Positions 16,130 through 24,832 of a stretch of 64,000 bases of DNA are shown one piece after another (the first letter of the stretch is position 1; every line of letters begins with the position of its first letter). The translations under genes and the position numbers were made by a program. The notes beneath the pieces were generated by a model that saw only the letters and a list, made by a program, of their open reading frames with translations, was not told the DNA's origin and searched no databases. The stretch is from Cutibacterium granulosum. Lineage in GTDB: Bacteria; Actinomycetota; Actinomycetes; Propionibacteriales; Propionibacteriaceae. The DNA is taken from positions 558,001 to 622,000 of the forward strand of contig NZ_LT906441.1 in assembly GCF_900186975.1 (NCBI RefSeq), given 5' to 3'.

Positions 16130-16783
16130 GTGAATCGTGAATCACAATTGATTGACCACACCCTGCTCAGCCCCACCGCCACTGCCGATCAGGTGCAGGA
16201 ACTGTGCGATGAAGCCGTCGAGCACGATTTCTGGTCGGTGTGTATCAGCCCATGCCGGGTTGGACTGGCGGCCGACCATCTCAGGGACACCGATGTCAGG
16301 GTGTGCACCGTCATCGGCTTTCCATCAGGTGCACATGTATCGACCGTCAAGGCTGCCGAGACCAGACAGGCCGTCGCAGATGGTGCCGACGAGGTTGACA
16401 TGGTGATCAACATCGGTGCCGTCAAGGACGGTGACTGGGAGCAGGTGAAACAGGACATCGCCGCGGTGGTGGACGCAGCGGGCGAGGGCGTGTTGGTCAA
16501 GGTCATCTTGGAGACGTGCCTGCTCGACGATGAGGAAATCGTGCAGGCATGTCAATGCGCGAGGGATGCCGGGGCACACTTCGTCAAGACCTCCACCGGA
16601 TTCTCCACCGGTGGCGCGAGCGTCCATGCCGTCCAGCTCATGCGTGCCACAGTAGGCGAATCGATGGGCGTCAAGGCGTCGGGTGGGATTCGAAGCCGAG
16701 AAACCCTCGAAACCATGGTTGCCGCCGGAGCCAGTCGCATCGGTGCCTCGGCTGGCGTTGCACTGCTCGGGGGTGCCCAATGA
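16130..16783 (+). CDS. deoC: Deoxyribose-phosphate aldolase
   Basis: Cytosolic class I aldolase of 217 residues cleaving deoxyribose 5-phosphate to glyceraldehyde 3-phosphate and acetaldehyde. Signature features: IDHTLLSP at the start, CVSPCRV-like segment [39 protein letters not shown], the Schiff-base lysine in [15 protein letters not shown], and [13 protein letters not shown]. All catalytic residues (Asp, two Lys) appear present. GTG start has AAAGGAGA eight bases upstream. Its stop overlaps the permease start (ATGA). It lies first in an operon with permease, epimerase-like protein and kinase, which fits deoxyribose or deoxynucleoside use as carbon source. Confidence 0.97.
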   Translation: MNRESQLIDHTLLSPTATADQVQELCDEAVEHDFWSVCISPCRVGLAADHLRDTDVRVCTVIGFPSGAHVSTVKAAETRQAVADGADEVDMVINIGAVKDGDWEQVKQDIAAVVDAAGEGVLVKVILETCLLDDEEIVQACQCARDAGAHFVKTSTGFSTGGASVHAVQLMRATVGESMGVKASGGIRSRETLETMVAAGASRIGASAGVALLGGAQ

Positions 16784-18150
16784 CCACCGCCGTCAAGGAG
16801 CAGACCGGCGCGTTGAATACTGGTCGGGGAATCATCAAGGACCAGACCCGCCAACTCGAGGATGGTTATCTCGACAAGACGCCGATCTTTCAGTATGTCC
16901 TGTTGTCGATCTGTTTTCCAATGTGGGGAATTGCTGCCAGCCTCAATGACATTCTCATCACCCAGTTCAAATCCATCTTCTCGCTGTCCGACTTTGCCTC
17001 GGCATTCGTGCAATCAGCGTTCTATGGTGGATACTTCCTTATCGCTATTCCAGCATCCCGAGTGATTCGCCACACCAGCTACAAGGTGGGAATCATGATC
17101 GGACTCACGGTGTACATCATCGGATGCTCACTGTTCTTCCCAGCCTCACACATGGCCACGTACTCGGTGTTCCTCGTCTCTCTGTTCGCCATTGCGGTGG
17201 GGCTGTCCTTCCTGGAGACGTCGTGCAACACCTACTCTTCGATGATTGGTCCCAAGCGGCTCTCAACACTGCGTCTCAACATCTCCCAAACCTTCTACCC
17301 GCTGGGTTCCATCGGTGGGATCCTGCTGGGTAAGTACCTCATCTTCAACGAGGGTGAGGCCTTGCACAAGCAGATGGCCACCATGAACGCCACCGAGAGT
17401 GCTGCCTTCGCCCGGGAGATGTTGCAACGCACACTGCAGCCATACCGGGTGATCATCATCATTCTCTTGGTGTTGCTCGTCACCGTGGCCATCACGCAGT
17501 TCCCACGGTGCAAACCCGTTTCCGCCAACTCCCACCGAGAGGCAGAGGCATCCATTGGGGAGACCTTGAGGTACTTGGCCGGGAATCGTCGTTTCAAATC
17601 TGGAGTCCTCACCCAGTTCCTCTACGTCGGTATGCAGACCGCTGTGTGGTCATTCACTATCCGGCTGGCGCTCAATCTGGATCATGACCTCAATGAACGT
17701 ACTGCGTCGAACTTCATGATTCTCGCATTCATTGCATTCTTCGTCGGGAAGTTCATTGCCAATCTCCTCATGACGAAGTTGGACCAGAACTTGGTTCTCG
17801 TCGCATACTCGGTGTGCGGCCTGCTGGCGCTGTGCTACGTCATTCTCGTGCCGAACATGACGGCGGTCTACGCTGCCATTCTCGTCTCTGGACTGTTCGG
17901 TCCATGTTGGGCGACGATCTACTCGCGAACCCTGGACTCCATCGAGGACAAGCGATTCACCGAGACAGGCGGTGCGCTCATCGTCATGTCCATCATCGGT
18001 GGTGCCGTCGTTCCCGCTGTTCAAGGGCTCGTATCTGACAGGACGGGCTCGATGCAGACCTCCTTCTGCGTCAACCTCGTGTGCTTCGGTGCCGTTCTCC
18101 TCTATTTCCTCACCGCGTTCAAGCAATCCCGAAAGGATGAACAGGCATGA
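16780..18150 (+). CDS. FucP-family sugar:H+ symporter, probable deoxyribose permease (DeoP-like)
   Basis: 456-residue major facilitator protein of the fucose permease branch, with 12 helices. Typical elements are [15 protein letters not shown] in helix 1, [21 protein letters not shown] around helix 2, and [13 protein letters not shown] in helix 5 region, the FucP hallmark N-rich segment. The start overlaps the deoC stop by four bases and the stop overlaps the next start by four, so it is translated within the deo operon. Salmonella deoQKPX has a homologous arrangement of FucP-like DeoP, kinase and DUF4432-type DeoX; deoxyribose import is therefore the best inference. Another pentose or deoxy sugar remains possible. 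Confidence 0.85.
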   Translation: MTTAVKEQTGALNTGRGIIKDQTRQLEDGYLDKTPIFQYVLLSICFPMWGIAASLNDILITQFKSIFSLSDFASAFVQSAFYGGYFLIAIPASRVIRHTSYKVGIMIGLTVYIIGCSLFFPASHMATYSVFLVSLFAIAVGLSFLETSCNTYSSMIGPKRLSTLRLNISQTFYPLGSIGGILLGKYLIFNEGEALHKQMATMNATESAAFAREMLQRTLQPYRVIIIILLVLLVTVAITQFPRCKPVSANSHREAEASIGETLRYLAGNRRFKSGVLTQFLYVGMQTAVWSFTIRLALNLDHDLNERTASNFMILAFIAFFVGKFIANLLMTKLDQNLVLVAYSVCGLLALCYVILVPNMTAVYAAILVSGLFGPCWATIYSRTLDSIEDKRFTETGGALIVMSIIGGAVVPAVQGLVSDRTGSMQTSFCVNLVCFGAVLLYFLTAFKQSRKDEQA

Positions 18151-19199
18151 GTTTCTCCATCAATGTGAGCAAGGCGCTGTTCACGTCAGCACCATGTGAG
18201 ATCCTGCGCTCCGACGTGTGGTCCGTCGTCACGAAGAAGTACCCTTCGGGGATTGAGTCCCTGACGATCCACAACGCTCGCGGGTATGTGGAGGTGCTGC
18301 CCTTCATGGGGCAGATCATCTGGGACGCCTGTTTCGACGGGACGAGTCTGCGGATGACAAACATGTTTCCCGAACCGAAACCTGCCACGCTCATCGAGGA
18401 CACCTACGGTTGCTTCGCGTTCCATTCCGGACTGCTGGCCGCCGGGTGCCCAGGTCCCGAGGACGATCATCCGTTGCACGGCGAATTTGCCTGTGCCCCG
18501 ATGGATTCCGCCAGACTCATCGTCGCTGACGACTCCATCTCCGTGGAGTCACGCCGTGAGTACGTCAAGGGGTTCGGCCACCACTACCTGGCCGAACCCA
18601 GCGTCACTCTGCGTTCCGACTCGACAATGTTCGACATCGGCCTGCGGTTGACGAACCTGTCTGCCCATGCCCCGATGCCGCTGCAGTACATGTGTCACAT
18701 GAATTATGCCTTCGTGGCTGGTGCCATCATGAGTCAGAACCTGCCGCAGGGTGCCTTCAGCCTGCGTGCGTCGATCCCCGATCACGTCACACCGACTCCT
18801 GGCTGGCTCCAACTCAATGACGACATTCGCGCCGGGAAGCGCAATCCCGACTCCTTGGAGGGTGCCGAGGAGTTCGATCCCGAGATCGTCTACTTTGCCG
18901 ACGACATCGACCAGCAGACTGACCATGCGGTGTTCCGTATGGAGTGTCCCGACGGGACGACGATGCGAACCGAGTTCGACACCGTCGACTTTCCGGTCGT
19001 CACCCGATGGATCCTGCACAATCCCGATCAGAAGGTGGCGGCGTTCGCCCTGCCCGGTACTTCGCGACCAGAGGGACGTGAGGCTGCACGCAAGGCGGGA
19101 ACTCTCATCGAGCTTGCAGCGGGTCAGACGCGAGAATTCACCGTGCACACCGGAGTGGAGACGACCAGCTCCACCAGGGCCGATCTGGAGGAGGACTGA
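18147..19199 (+). CDS. DUF4432 protein, aldose-1-epimerase-like (DeoX-like)
   Basis: 350 residues, cytosolic, of the galactose-mutarotase superfamily branch DUF4432. Seen: VEVLPFMGQIIWDACFDG near residue 50, HGEFACAPMD about residue 115 carrying the mutarotase-type His, LQYMCHMNYAF about residue 182 with a second His pair, and a Glu-containing C-terminal region. Such proteins accompany deoxyribose kinases in enterobacteria (DeoX) and are thought to interconvert anomers of the imported sugar; the reaction has not been shown for this member. Start ATG overlaps the permease stop, and the kinase gene begins two bases after its TGA. Confidence 0.8.
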   Translation: MSFSINVSKALFTSAPCEILRSDVWSVVTKKYPSGIESLTIHNARGYVEVLPFMGQIIWDACFDGTSLRMTNMFPEPKPATLIEDTYGCFAFHSGLLAAGCPGPEDDHPLHGEFACAPMDSARLIVADDSISVESRREYVKGFGHHYLAEPSVTLRSDSTMFDIGLRLTNLSAHAPMPLQYMCHMNYAFVAGAIMSQNLPQGAFSLRASIPDHVTPTPGWLQLNDDIRAGKRNPDSLEGAEEFDPEIVYFADDIDQQTDHAVFRMECPDGTTMRTEFDTVDFPVVTRWILHNPDQKVAAFALPGTSRPEGREAARKAGTLIELAAGQTREFTVHTGVETTSSTRADLEED

Positions 19200-19201
19200 C
19201 G

Positions 19202-20113
19202 ATGGACATCGCAGTGGTTGGGTCGAACATGGTCGACCTCATCAGCTACATCGATCGCATGCCCACCGAGGGGGAGACCGTCGAGGCTCCGGACTTCCGA
19301 CTGGGATGTGGCGGCAAGGGGGCCAACCAAGCCGTGGCCGCCTCCCGGCTGGGCTCCGACGTCCTCATGGTGACCCGAGTGGGCAACGACATGTTCGCCG
19401 ACAACACCATTCACAATCTCGAGGACAATGGCATCGACACGACGTACGTCATGCGTACCGAGGCCACGTCCGGGGTTGCGCCGATCTTCGTCGATCCTCA
19501 GTCGCGCAACTCGATCATCATCGTCAAGGGTGCCAACGCCAAGCTCTGCGCCGACGACATCGCTGCGGCAAGGCAGGCCATCGCAGGATGCAAGCTCATC
19601 ATCATGCAGCTGGAGATTCCCTTGGAGACGGTCTACGCCACGGTGGACCTGGCGGGAGAACTGGGTATCCCCGTGTTGCTGAACCCAGCTCCAGCCGATC
19701 CGAGGTTGTCGCTGGACAGGGTCAGGGGTGTCGAATTCATCGTCCCCAACGAGAGCGAGCTGTCGTTGATCTCCGGGATGCCCGTCGACACCCGTGCCGA
19801 CATCGTCAACGCCGCCCACGTGCTGCTGGATGCCGGCATCCCCCATGTCATCGTCACCCTGGGGGCCAAGGGGGCGTTGTGGGTCAGTGCCGCAGGGCAA
19901 CGGCTCATTCCTGCGCAGACCGTGGAAGCGGTGGACACCACCGGTGCCGGGGATGCCTTCATCGGTTGCTTCAGTCACATGTGGACCACGACCGGTGACG
20001 TCGAGGCATCCATCCGGGCTGCCAACCAGTATGCCGCCGAGTCGGTGACCAGGCGTGGTACGCAGACGTCCTACGCCTGGGGCCACGGTCGGGAACCGCG
20101 GGGTGCCAGATAA
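19202..20113 (+). CDS. rbsK: PfkB-family carbohydrate kinase, ribokinase/deoxyribokinase
   Basis: 303-residue cytosolic kinase with the ribokinase fold. N-terminal VVGSNMVDLISYIDRMPTEG, the GCGGKGANQAVAASRLG signature of PfkB family 1, anion-hole and catalytic base in DTTGAGDAFIGCF, and VNESEL-type NESELSLISG segment are all visible. In this operon the product would be deoxyribose 5-phosphate, the substrate of DeoC, so deoxyribokinase (DeoK) is the likely role; ribokinase cannot be ruled out from sequence. It is the last gene before a strong terminator hairpin. Confidence 0.9.
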   Translation: MDIAVVGSNMVDLISYIDRMPTEGETVEAPDFRLGCGGKGANQAVAASRLGSDVLMVTRVGNDMFADNTIHNLEDNGIDTTYVMRTEATSGVAPIFVDPQSRNSIIIVKGANAKLCADDIAAARQAIAGCKLIIMQLEIPLETVYATVDLAGELGIPVLLNPAPADPRLSLDRVRGVEFIVPNESELSLISGMPVDTRADIVNAAHVLLDAGIPHVIVTLGAKGALWVSAAGQRLIPAQTVEAVDTTGAGDAFIGCFSHMWTTTGDVEASIRAANQYAAESVTRRGTQTSYAWGHGREPRGAR

Positions 20114-20130
20114 TCGCTGCGTGAATGTCA

Positions 20131-20178
20131 CGGGGCCGTCACACCAGGAACTTCCCGGTGTGACGGCCCCGGCTTTAT
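20131..20178 (+). terminator. Strong terminator after the deo operon (likely bidirectional)
   Basis: A 14-bp perfect stem GGGGCCGTCACACC (20132-20145) and GGTGTGACGGCCCC (20157-20170) with an 11-base loop is followed by GGCTTTAT. It separates the convergent deo operon and the secreted-protein gene that ends at 20190. Confidence 0.9.
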
Positions 20179-20189
20179 GATATTGAGTA

Positions 20190-20741
20190 TCAGTTCTCGC
20201 GCGGGGTCACGATGTGAACTCCGTGGAGCTCGACGGTGTCGGGCTTGGAGCACAGCAGGTCGGAGCCGAACTTCATGGTGATGTCGGTGGTGGCGTCAAT
20301 TCCGTGCGGCAGGCCGCCAATGGTGAGGTCGGCGGAACCGGTCTCACCGGGGGCGATGGCGTGATTGCCATTGAGCTTGGTGTTCAGCTTGAAGGTGAAG
20401 GTCACCGGCTGGGAGTTGCGGAAGTTGGCGATCGTCCACTGCAGCTTCGAGATGGACTGGTCACCGGTGTTCTTGAAGGTGACGTGAAGCACCTTGTCGG
20501 AGTCGGTGAGGACGACGGTGGAGCCGCTCTGCACCGGCTTGCCGGCATGGTTGACGGTGGCGTCGACGTGCACACCGGACTTCTGGTCCGGGGCGGAGTA
20601 CTGGCAGGAGGCCATCGTGGCGTGGCTCGGCGTGACAGGGGCAGCGCTGGCAAGTGGCGCAGCGGTGAGGGCGGCGCTCGTTCCAAGGGCCAGGGCACCA
20701 GTCAGGGCACCGAGGGTCTTGAGATTCTTCGGGATTCTCAT
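20190..20741 (-). CDS. Secreted Ig-like protein, possibly RoxP-type antioxidant protein
   Basis: 183 residues with a clear Sec signal peptide (MRIPK, hydrophobic core, cleavage after ASA about residue 34). The mature 150-residue domain is beta-rich, with a Cys near each end (MASCQYSA and DLLCSKP) that could form a disulfide, and segments HVTFKNTGDQSISKLQW and APGETGSADLTIGGLP resembling an immunoglobulin-like fold. Size, secretion and arrangement resemble RoxP, the secreted antioxidant of Cutibacterium acnes, but that match is from memory of the family and needs a search. ATG at 20741 is preferred over the frame start at 20789 because AAGGA lies upstream and the signal begins there. A TATAAT box sits at 20802-20807. 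Confidence 0.65.
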   Translation of the reverse strand: MRIPKNLKTLGALTGALALGTSAALTAAPLASAAPVTPSHATMASCQYSAPDQKSGVHVDATVNHAGKPVQSGSTVVLTDSDKVLHVTFKNTGDQSISKLQWTIANFRNSQPVTFTFKLNTKLNGNHAIAPGETGSADLTIGGLPHGIDATTDITMKFGSDLLCSKPDTVELHGVHIVTPREN

Positions 20742-20801
20742 AGATAGGTCCTTTCTCCATGGTTGCTGCACGAGATGGAGGTCATGCAACGCAATGTATA
20801 A

Positions 20802-20829
20802 ATTATAAGTATGCTATTCGAGTAGCACA
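20802..20829 (-). promoter_or_regulatory. Promoter with overlapping imperfect palindrome for the secreted-protein gene
   Basis: Reading the minus strand, TATAAT occurs at 20807-20802, about 60 bases before the start codon. The spacer upstream of it contains GCTACTCGAATAGC (20826-20813), a 14-base palindrome with one mismatched pair, placed where a repressor or activator would act. The -35 is not a good consensus match. Confidence 0.5.
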
Positions 20830-21186
20830 CATCATGAGTATACACGACGTCCAGTGAAATCTGCAGTGGCCTTGGAGGATGGCTTGGGTGGGTATCGATG
20901 AGGTGGTGTCGATTGGGCTTGGTGTGGTCGGTGATGATGTTGCGAACGACTCATGGAGTATGGTTCCGATGATTTCTCTCGTGGCTAACAAAGGCCATAA
21001 GTCCTTGTGAAGGTGCTGTTTGACGTGTATGAGCACAAGGGGTGTGTCCGAATTCTGGTACTGCCCCTTTCTGGGGTGGTAGACGCGGAGGCCAGTACTT
21101 ACAATATTGCTCACGATGAGGTGCCGGCGGCTGGTCATGGGTCGGAGGCTCTTCACGACACTCCCATCCCACCCCTAGGAGTAGGT
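20830..21186. other. Pilus operon leader region
   Basis: No gene is assigned. The first half (20830-21000) is rich in G/T on the plus strand and less GC-rich than the surroundings. A TACAAT -10-like element near 21099 could serve the pilin gene, though no good -35 lies 17 bases before it. The pilin ATG at 21187 has a GGAGTAGGT ribosome-binding site. Open frames through this stretch show no domain features. Confidence 0.4.
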
Positions 21187-22662
21187 ATGAAGTTTCCACA
21201 TTCCCTTTGTGTCGCTGTCACCGCCTCGGTACTCACGCTTGGCGGCATGGTCGTCCCCGCCTTGGCCGATGAAACCGGTGCCAAGCCCACCCCTGACCCG
21301 GCCGAGTTGGCCTCGACCCAGAAGGTGGACGCCAACCACGCCGTCTCCCTGACGATCAGGAAGCTCATCGGCGACCCGACAAATGATACCAGTCAGCTCA
21401 AGGGGTTGGCCGACGTCGAGTTCAAGGTTGAGAGGATCGACGTCGACCTGAGCACTGCGGATGGTTGGAAGGCATTGTCCGGCATGAATGCCGCCAATGC
21501 CTCGATCGACTCATCGGTCACCTTTGGCAATCTCAAGACCGATTCCAACGGTGTCGCGAAGATCAGCACCGCCGACAATGCGAACTTCAGGGTTGGTGCC
21601 TACCGCATCACCGAGCTGCAAAAAGGCAACTACACGGTTGCCCCGCCGTTCATCGTCACACTGCCATTCAACCAGGACGGTACGTGGAAGTACGACCAGA
21701 TGGTTCAGCCGAAGAACCAGGAGGTCAAGGCCAACAAGCAGGTCGACGATACCGGAGCCACCATCGGCAAGCCCCTGTCCTACACCATCAACGCCCCAGT
21801 ACCGGCTGGTGATCTCACCAAGTTCGTCATCACCGATCCGCTGGTCAACGAGCTGACTCTCGATCACGACAGTGTTGAGGTGACTGCCTCGGGCGGCAAG
21901 GGTGACCTTGCGCTGGAATCGGGGGACTACTCCGTCAGCACCGAGGACCACAAGCTCGTGGTCACCTTCACCGACGCTGGACTCAAGAAGTTGCAGGCAC
22001 AGCGCAAGAGTGACCCGGCCCTGCAGGTCCATGTCGCCTTCCAAGCCACCCTCAACTCCGTGCCGGCCGATGGTGGCAAGGTGACCAACACCGCCACCGT
22101 GGATCTGCCCAATGGTGGAAAGGTCACCACCGACACCGACAGTCAGCCGACGTCAACCACCTTCGCCCCCCTCACCGTCACCAAGACGGCCCAAGGTACC
22201 GAAGCCTCCAAGCTCTCCGGTGCCCAGTTCAAGCTGTACCTGTGCAAGAAGGGTGACGATGGCAAGTACCAGCTGCTCGGCGACCCGGTGCAGGTTGCCG
22301 ACAAGGACGCTGCCGGAGCCAACCTCTCCGACACCCTGACGACCGACGGTACCGCGACCGCCAAGGGATACGGTGTGCCGGCCACCTCGTTCTCCGGCGG
22401 AACCACGGGTGAGCAGGCCAACCAGTACTGCGTGCAGGAGACCAAGGCTCCCGAGGGCTTCTTCGTCAACCCGGAGGCCCAGCCCGTGAGCTATGACAAG
22501 GACAAGAACACCCTCACGGTCTCCGTGCAGGACGAGAAGGACTCCGTCATCGGCCAGCTACCTGCCACCGGTGCTTGGGGTCTGCTCATCGTCCTCGTCG
22601 TCGGTGGTGGTCTCGTCGCCCGCGGTGTGTACGTGAGCCGTCGCGACAAGGACCAGGCCTGA
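21187..22662 (+). CDS. Major pilin, SpaA/FimA-type with LPATG sorting signal
   Basis: 491-residue surface protein. Signal peptide about residues 1-28 (cleavage after ALA). Pilin motif-like MVQPKNQEV about residue 178 supplies the lysine for inter-subunit isopeptide bonds. Middle domain is a SpaA/FimA-type isopeptide domain (KPLSYTINAPVPAGDLTKFVITDPL). A C-terminal Ig-like domain has the E-box YCVQETKAPEGFF. LPATG at 458-462, a hydrophobic helix and a basic tail (SRRDK) complete the cell-wall sorting signal. It is the first gene of the pilus island and is followed by a class C sortase 23 bases downstream, so it is predicted to be the shaft subunit polymerised by that enzyme. ATG at 21187 is chosen over the longer frame because the signal peptide begins there. 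Confidence 0.93.
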   Translation: MKFPHSLCVAVTASVLTLGGMVVPALADETGAKPTPDPAELASTQKVDANHAVSLTIRKLIGDPTNDTSQLKGLADVEFKVERIDVDLSTADGWKALSGMNAANASIDSSVTFGNLKTDSNGVAKISTADNANFRVGAYRITELQKGNYTVAPPFIVTLPFNQDGTWKYDQMVQPKNQEVKANKQVDDTGATIGKPLSYTINAPVPAGDLTKFVITDPLVNELTLDHDSVEVTASGGKGDLALESGDYSVSTEDHKLVVTFTDAGLKKLQAQRKSDPALQVHVAFQATLNSVPADGGKVTNTATVDLPNGGKVTTDTDSQPTSTTFAPLTVTKTAQGTEASKLSGAQFKLYLCKKGDDGKYQLLGDPVQVADKDAAGANLSDTLTTDGTATAKGYGVPATSFSGGTTGEQANQYCVQETKAPEGFFVNPEAQPVSYDKDKNTLTVSVQDEKDSVIGQLPATGAWGLLIVLVVGGGLVARGVYVSRRDKDQA

Positions 22663-22685
22663 CCCAATCCTGAGGAGGCACCGCT

Positions 22686-23624
22686 GTGGCGCGTGGCAAG
22701 CGGCGATGGCGTTCCATCGTCTACCTGCTCCTCGGCATGGCGGTGCTCCTGGCCCCAGTGGTCCTCACCCAGATCAAGAACAACGAACAGGCCAGGATCG
22801 CCGAAAACTACTCCCAACACGTCGCCCAGCTGGGCAGCTCCACCAGAGCCGAACAGCTGCGACGTGCCCGGCAGTACAACAGACAGTTGCAGAACGGGAC
22901 GATCCGGGATCCGTGGGGAGAGCCCCCCGACACCGGATCTGCCCACTACCGCGACTACATGTCACAGCTCAACCTCGATCAGGCCATGGCTCGGGTGCGG
23001 GTGCCGTCGGTGGGAATCGACCTGCCGGTGTATCACGGCACCTCACAACGAGTTCTGGCCACCGGTGTTGGCCACTTGTACGGTACGGCACTGCCGGTCG
23101 GGGGAGTGGGGACGCACAGCGTGCTCACGGGCCACACCGGCCTGGCGACGTTGACGATGTTCGACAACCTCACGCATGTGCAGGTGGGAGACATCTTCTA
23201 CGTCGACGTCATGGGTGAGACCTTGGCATACAGGGTGGATCGGGTCCGCGTCGTGGAACCGACCGATCTGGACGCCATCCGCCCGGTGAAGGGTCGCGAC
23301 TACGCAACCTTGGTGACGTGCACCCCATACGGCATCAACTCTCACCGACTCCTGGTGCGGGGAGTTCAGACGACACCCCCGCCGCCCGAGCCACCGCAGC
23401 GCTACCACAGCCCGTGGCAACCGTGGATGATCGCCGTGCTCATCGTCGTCCTCCTCGTCCTCGTCTACCTCATCTGCTGGTTGGTGTCGAGACGACGTCA
23501 CGACAAGGACGAAGACAACGATGGTCCCGCTCCGCGCCGGGGCGCGGACACGACTCACGACGCGGAGCCGCACACCAACGGCTCGGGCGTCATAGCAGAC
23601 CGAGACGATCCGAGGAAGGCATGA
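22686..23624 (+). CDS. Class C sortase (pilin polymerase)
   Basis: 312-residue membrane transpeptidase. Helix 1 at about 11-29, extracellular sortase domain, second helix about 246-266 and a charged tail. Catalytic His150 (LTGHTGL), Cys212 (LVTCTPYG) and Arg221 (NSHRLLVRG) are all present. A lid with Asp75-Pro76-Trp77 (IRDPWGE) is the class C hallmark that covers the active site until pilin arrives. GTG start is preceded by GAGGAGGCACC region. The stop overlaps the following pilin start by four bases. It most likely joins the LPATG major pilin through the pilin-motif lysine. Confidence 0.94.
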   Translation: MARGKRRWRSIVYLLLGMAVLLAPVVLTQIKNNEQARIAENYSQHVAQLGSSTRAEQLRRARQYNRQLQNGTIRDPWGEPPDTGSAHYRDYMSQLNLDQAMARVRVPSVGIDLPVYHGTSQRVLATGVGHLYGTALPVGGVGTHSVLTGHTGLATLTMFDNLTHVQVGDIFYVDVMGETLAYRVDRVRVVEPTDLDAIRPVKGRDYATLVTCTPYGINSHRLLVRGVQTTPPPPEPPQRYHSPWQPWMIAVLIVVLLVLVYLICWLVSRRRHDKDEDNDGPAPRRGADTTHDAEPHTNGSGVIADRDDPRKA

Positions 23625-24832
23625 CGATGGATTCACGACGTCATGAGGCCCAGCCTCCCCTGGTGAGGCGCTTGGTGGCTGCGCTGGTGGCCGTACTGCT
23701 CACCGTCGCCGGGGCCGGTACGCCGATGACTGCCAGTGCCGCCTCCGGCGCCGGGAGCAACACACTGGTGTTCGTCAAGCGCGCCGGTGAGGGCGAGGCC
23801 CCCGGTGAGTCGCTGGAAGGCATCGTTCTGCAGGTCAATCAGGTTCTCGACGTCAACCTCGCTTCTGCCGATGAACTGCGTCAGCTGGTCAACGAGCAGC
23901 CGGCAGTCCTCACCCCGGCGTCGAGACATCGTATGGGCCCGGATCACCGGGCGGTCACCGACTCTGACGGTCGGGCTCGTGTCGACGGGTTGCCCAACGG
24001 TGTGTACCTGGTTCGGGAACGTCCGTCCCGAGTGGGCAACGTGGCCTACTCGGTGGCGACCCCGTTCCTCGTGGCCCTGCCCAATCCCCAGTATCATCCG
24101 GATCAGAAGCGTTCCCACACCGTGGAGGTGGCCCTCAAGGACCAGCCGATCTCGGTGCAGATCGCAGCCACCCCGTCGACAGTGGCCCCCTGTGACCAGG
24201 TGCACCTCCGACTCACCGGAACCGCACCCGAGCCCGACGTGCACGACAAGCTGTATCGCTACGTCATGGTGACGACGATGGATCCGGCCCTGACGGATCG
24301 CCAGGTGCGCCGGGTGTGGATCGACACCGGTGCATCCACCGTCGCGCTCGCCCGGGGCAGGGACTGGACATCGCGCGTCGATGAGAGGTCGCACGCGGTG
24401 GTCATCGACCTCACCGAGTCCGGGCTGGCCAGGCTCGCCCGGACCCGATCCGGCAACCCGCGGGTTCGGGTGGAGGCCGAGGTGGTGGCCACAGCCAGCT
24501 GCCAGAGCGTTGAGGGCAGAAGGTTGACGATGTCGGTGGGGTTGTTCCCCGACGGCTGGCAACCACCCATCGACCTCGGCAGAATCACCGACACCGCGGC
24601 GTCGACGGCGCAGACGAGCGTGCTGGTGGCTGCACACGCCACACCATCGAGCTCCGTGGCTCCACCAGCCCCGGATCGGCCTGGCACCAACAGTCCAGGC
24701 TTGGTCGGGCCTGGCCTGCCGTCCACCGGTGCGCTGGGTGCAGCAGGGGGGATCGGCACCGTCATCGTGGCGGTCATCGCCGTCCTCGTCGTGGTACGGC
24801 GTCGCCAGCGTGACAAGGAGGAAAGCCAGTGA
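23621..24832 (+). CDS. Minor pilin (probable basal/anchor subunit) with LPSTG sorting signal
   Basis: 403-residue secreted protein: signal peptide about residues 15-40, an Ig-like domain with GVYLVRERPSRVGNVAYSVATPFLVALP (the pilin domain 1 pattern), a modified pilin motif (VEVALKDQP) retaining a Lys, a middle domain with two Cys (APCDQVH and TASCQS) that could pair, a Pro/Ser linker, and LPSTG at 366-370 with helix and basic tail. Its position between two sortase-encoding genes and its shorter length suggest the accessory subunit that ends at the cell wall. Start 23621 overlaps the sortase stop; a second ATG two codons on is equally possible. The stop overlaps the giant adhesin's GTG. Confidence 0.85.
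   Translation: MTMDSRRHEAQPPLVRRLVAALVAVLLTVAGAGTPMTASAASGAGSNTLVFVKRAGEGEAPGESLEGIVLQVNQVLDVNLASADELRQLVNEQPAVLTPASRHRMGPDHRAVTDSDGRARVDGLPNGVYLVRERPSRVGNVAYSVATPFLVALPNPQYHPDQKRSHTVEVALKDQPISVQIAATPSTVAPCDQVHLRLTGTAPEPDVHDKLYRYVMVTTMDPALTDRQVRRVWIDTGASTVALARGRDWTSRVDERSHAVVIDLTESGLARLARTRSGNPRVRVEAEVVATASCQSVEGRRLTMSVGLFPDGWQPPIDLGRITDTAASTAQTSVLVAAHATPSSSVAPPAPDRPGTNSPGLVGPGLPSTGALGAAGGIGTVIVAVIAVLVVVRRRQRDKEESQ

Noticed and set aside
20830-21186. Insertion-sequence remnant before the pilus operon
   Set aside because: Base composition differs from the surroundings, but no transposase motifs or terminal repeats were seen.
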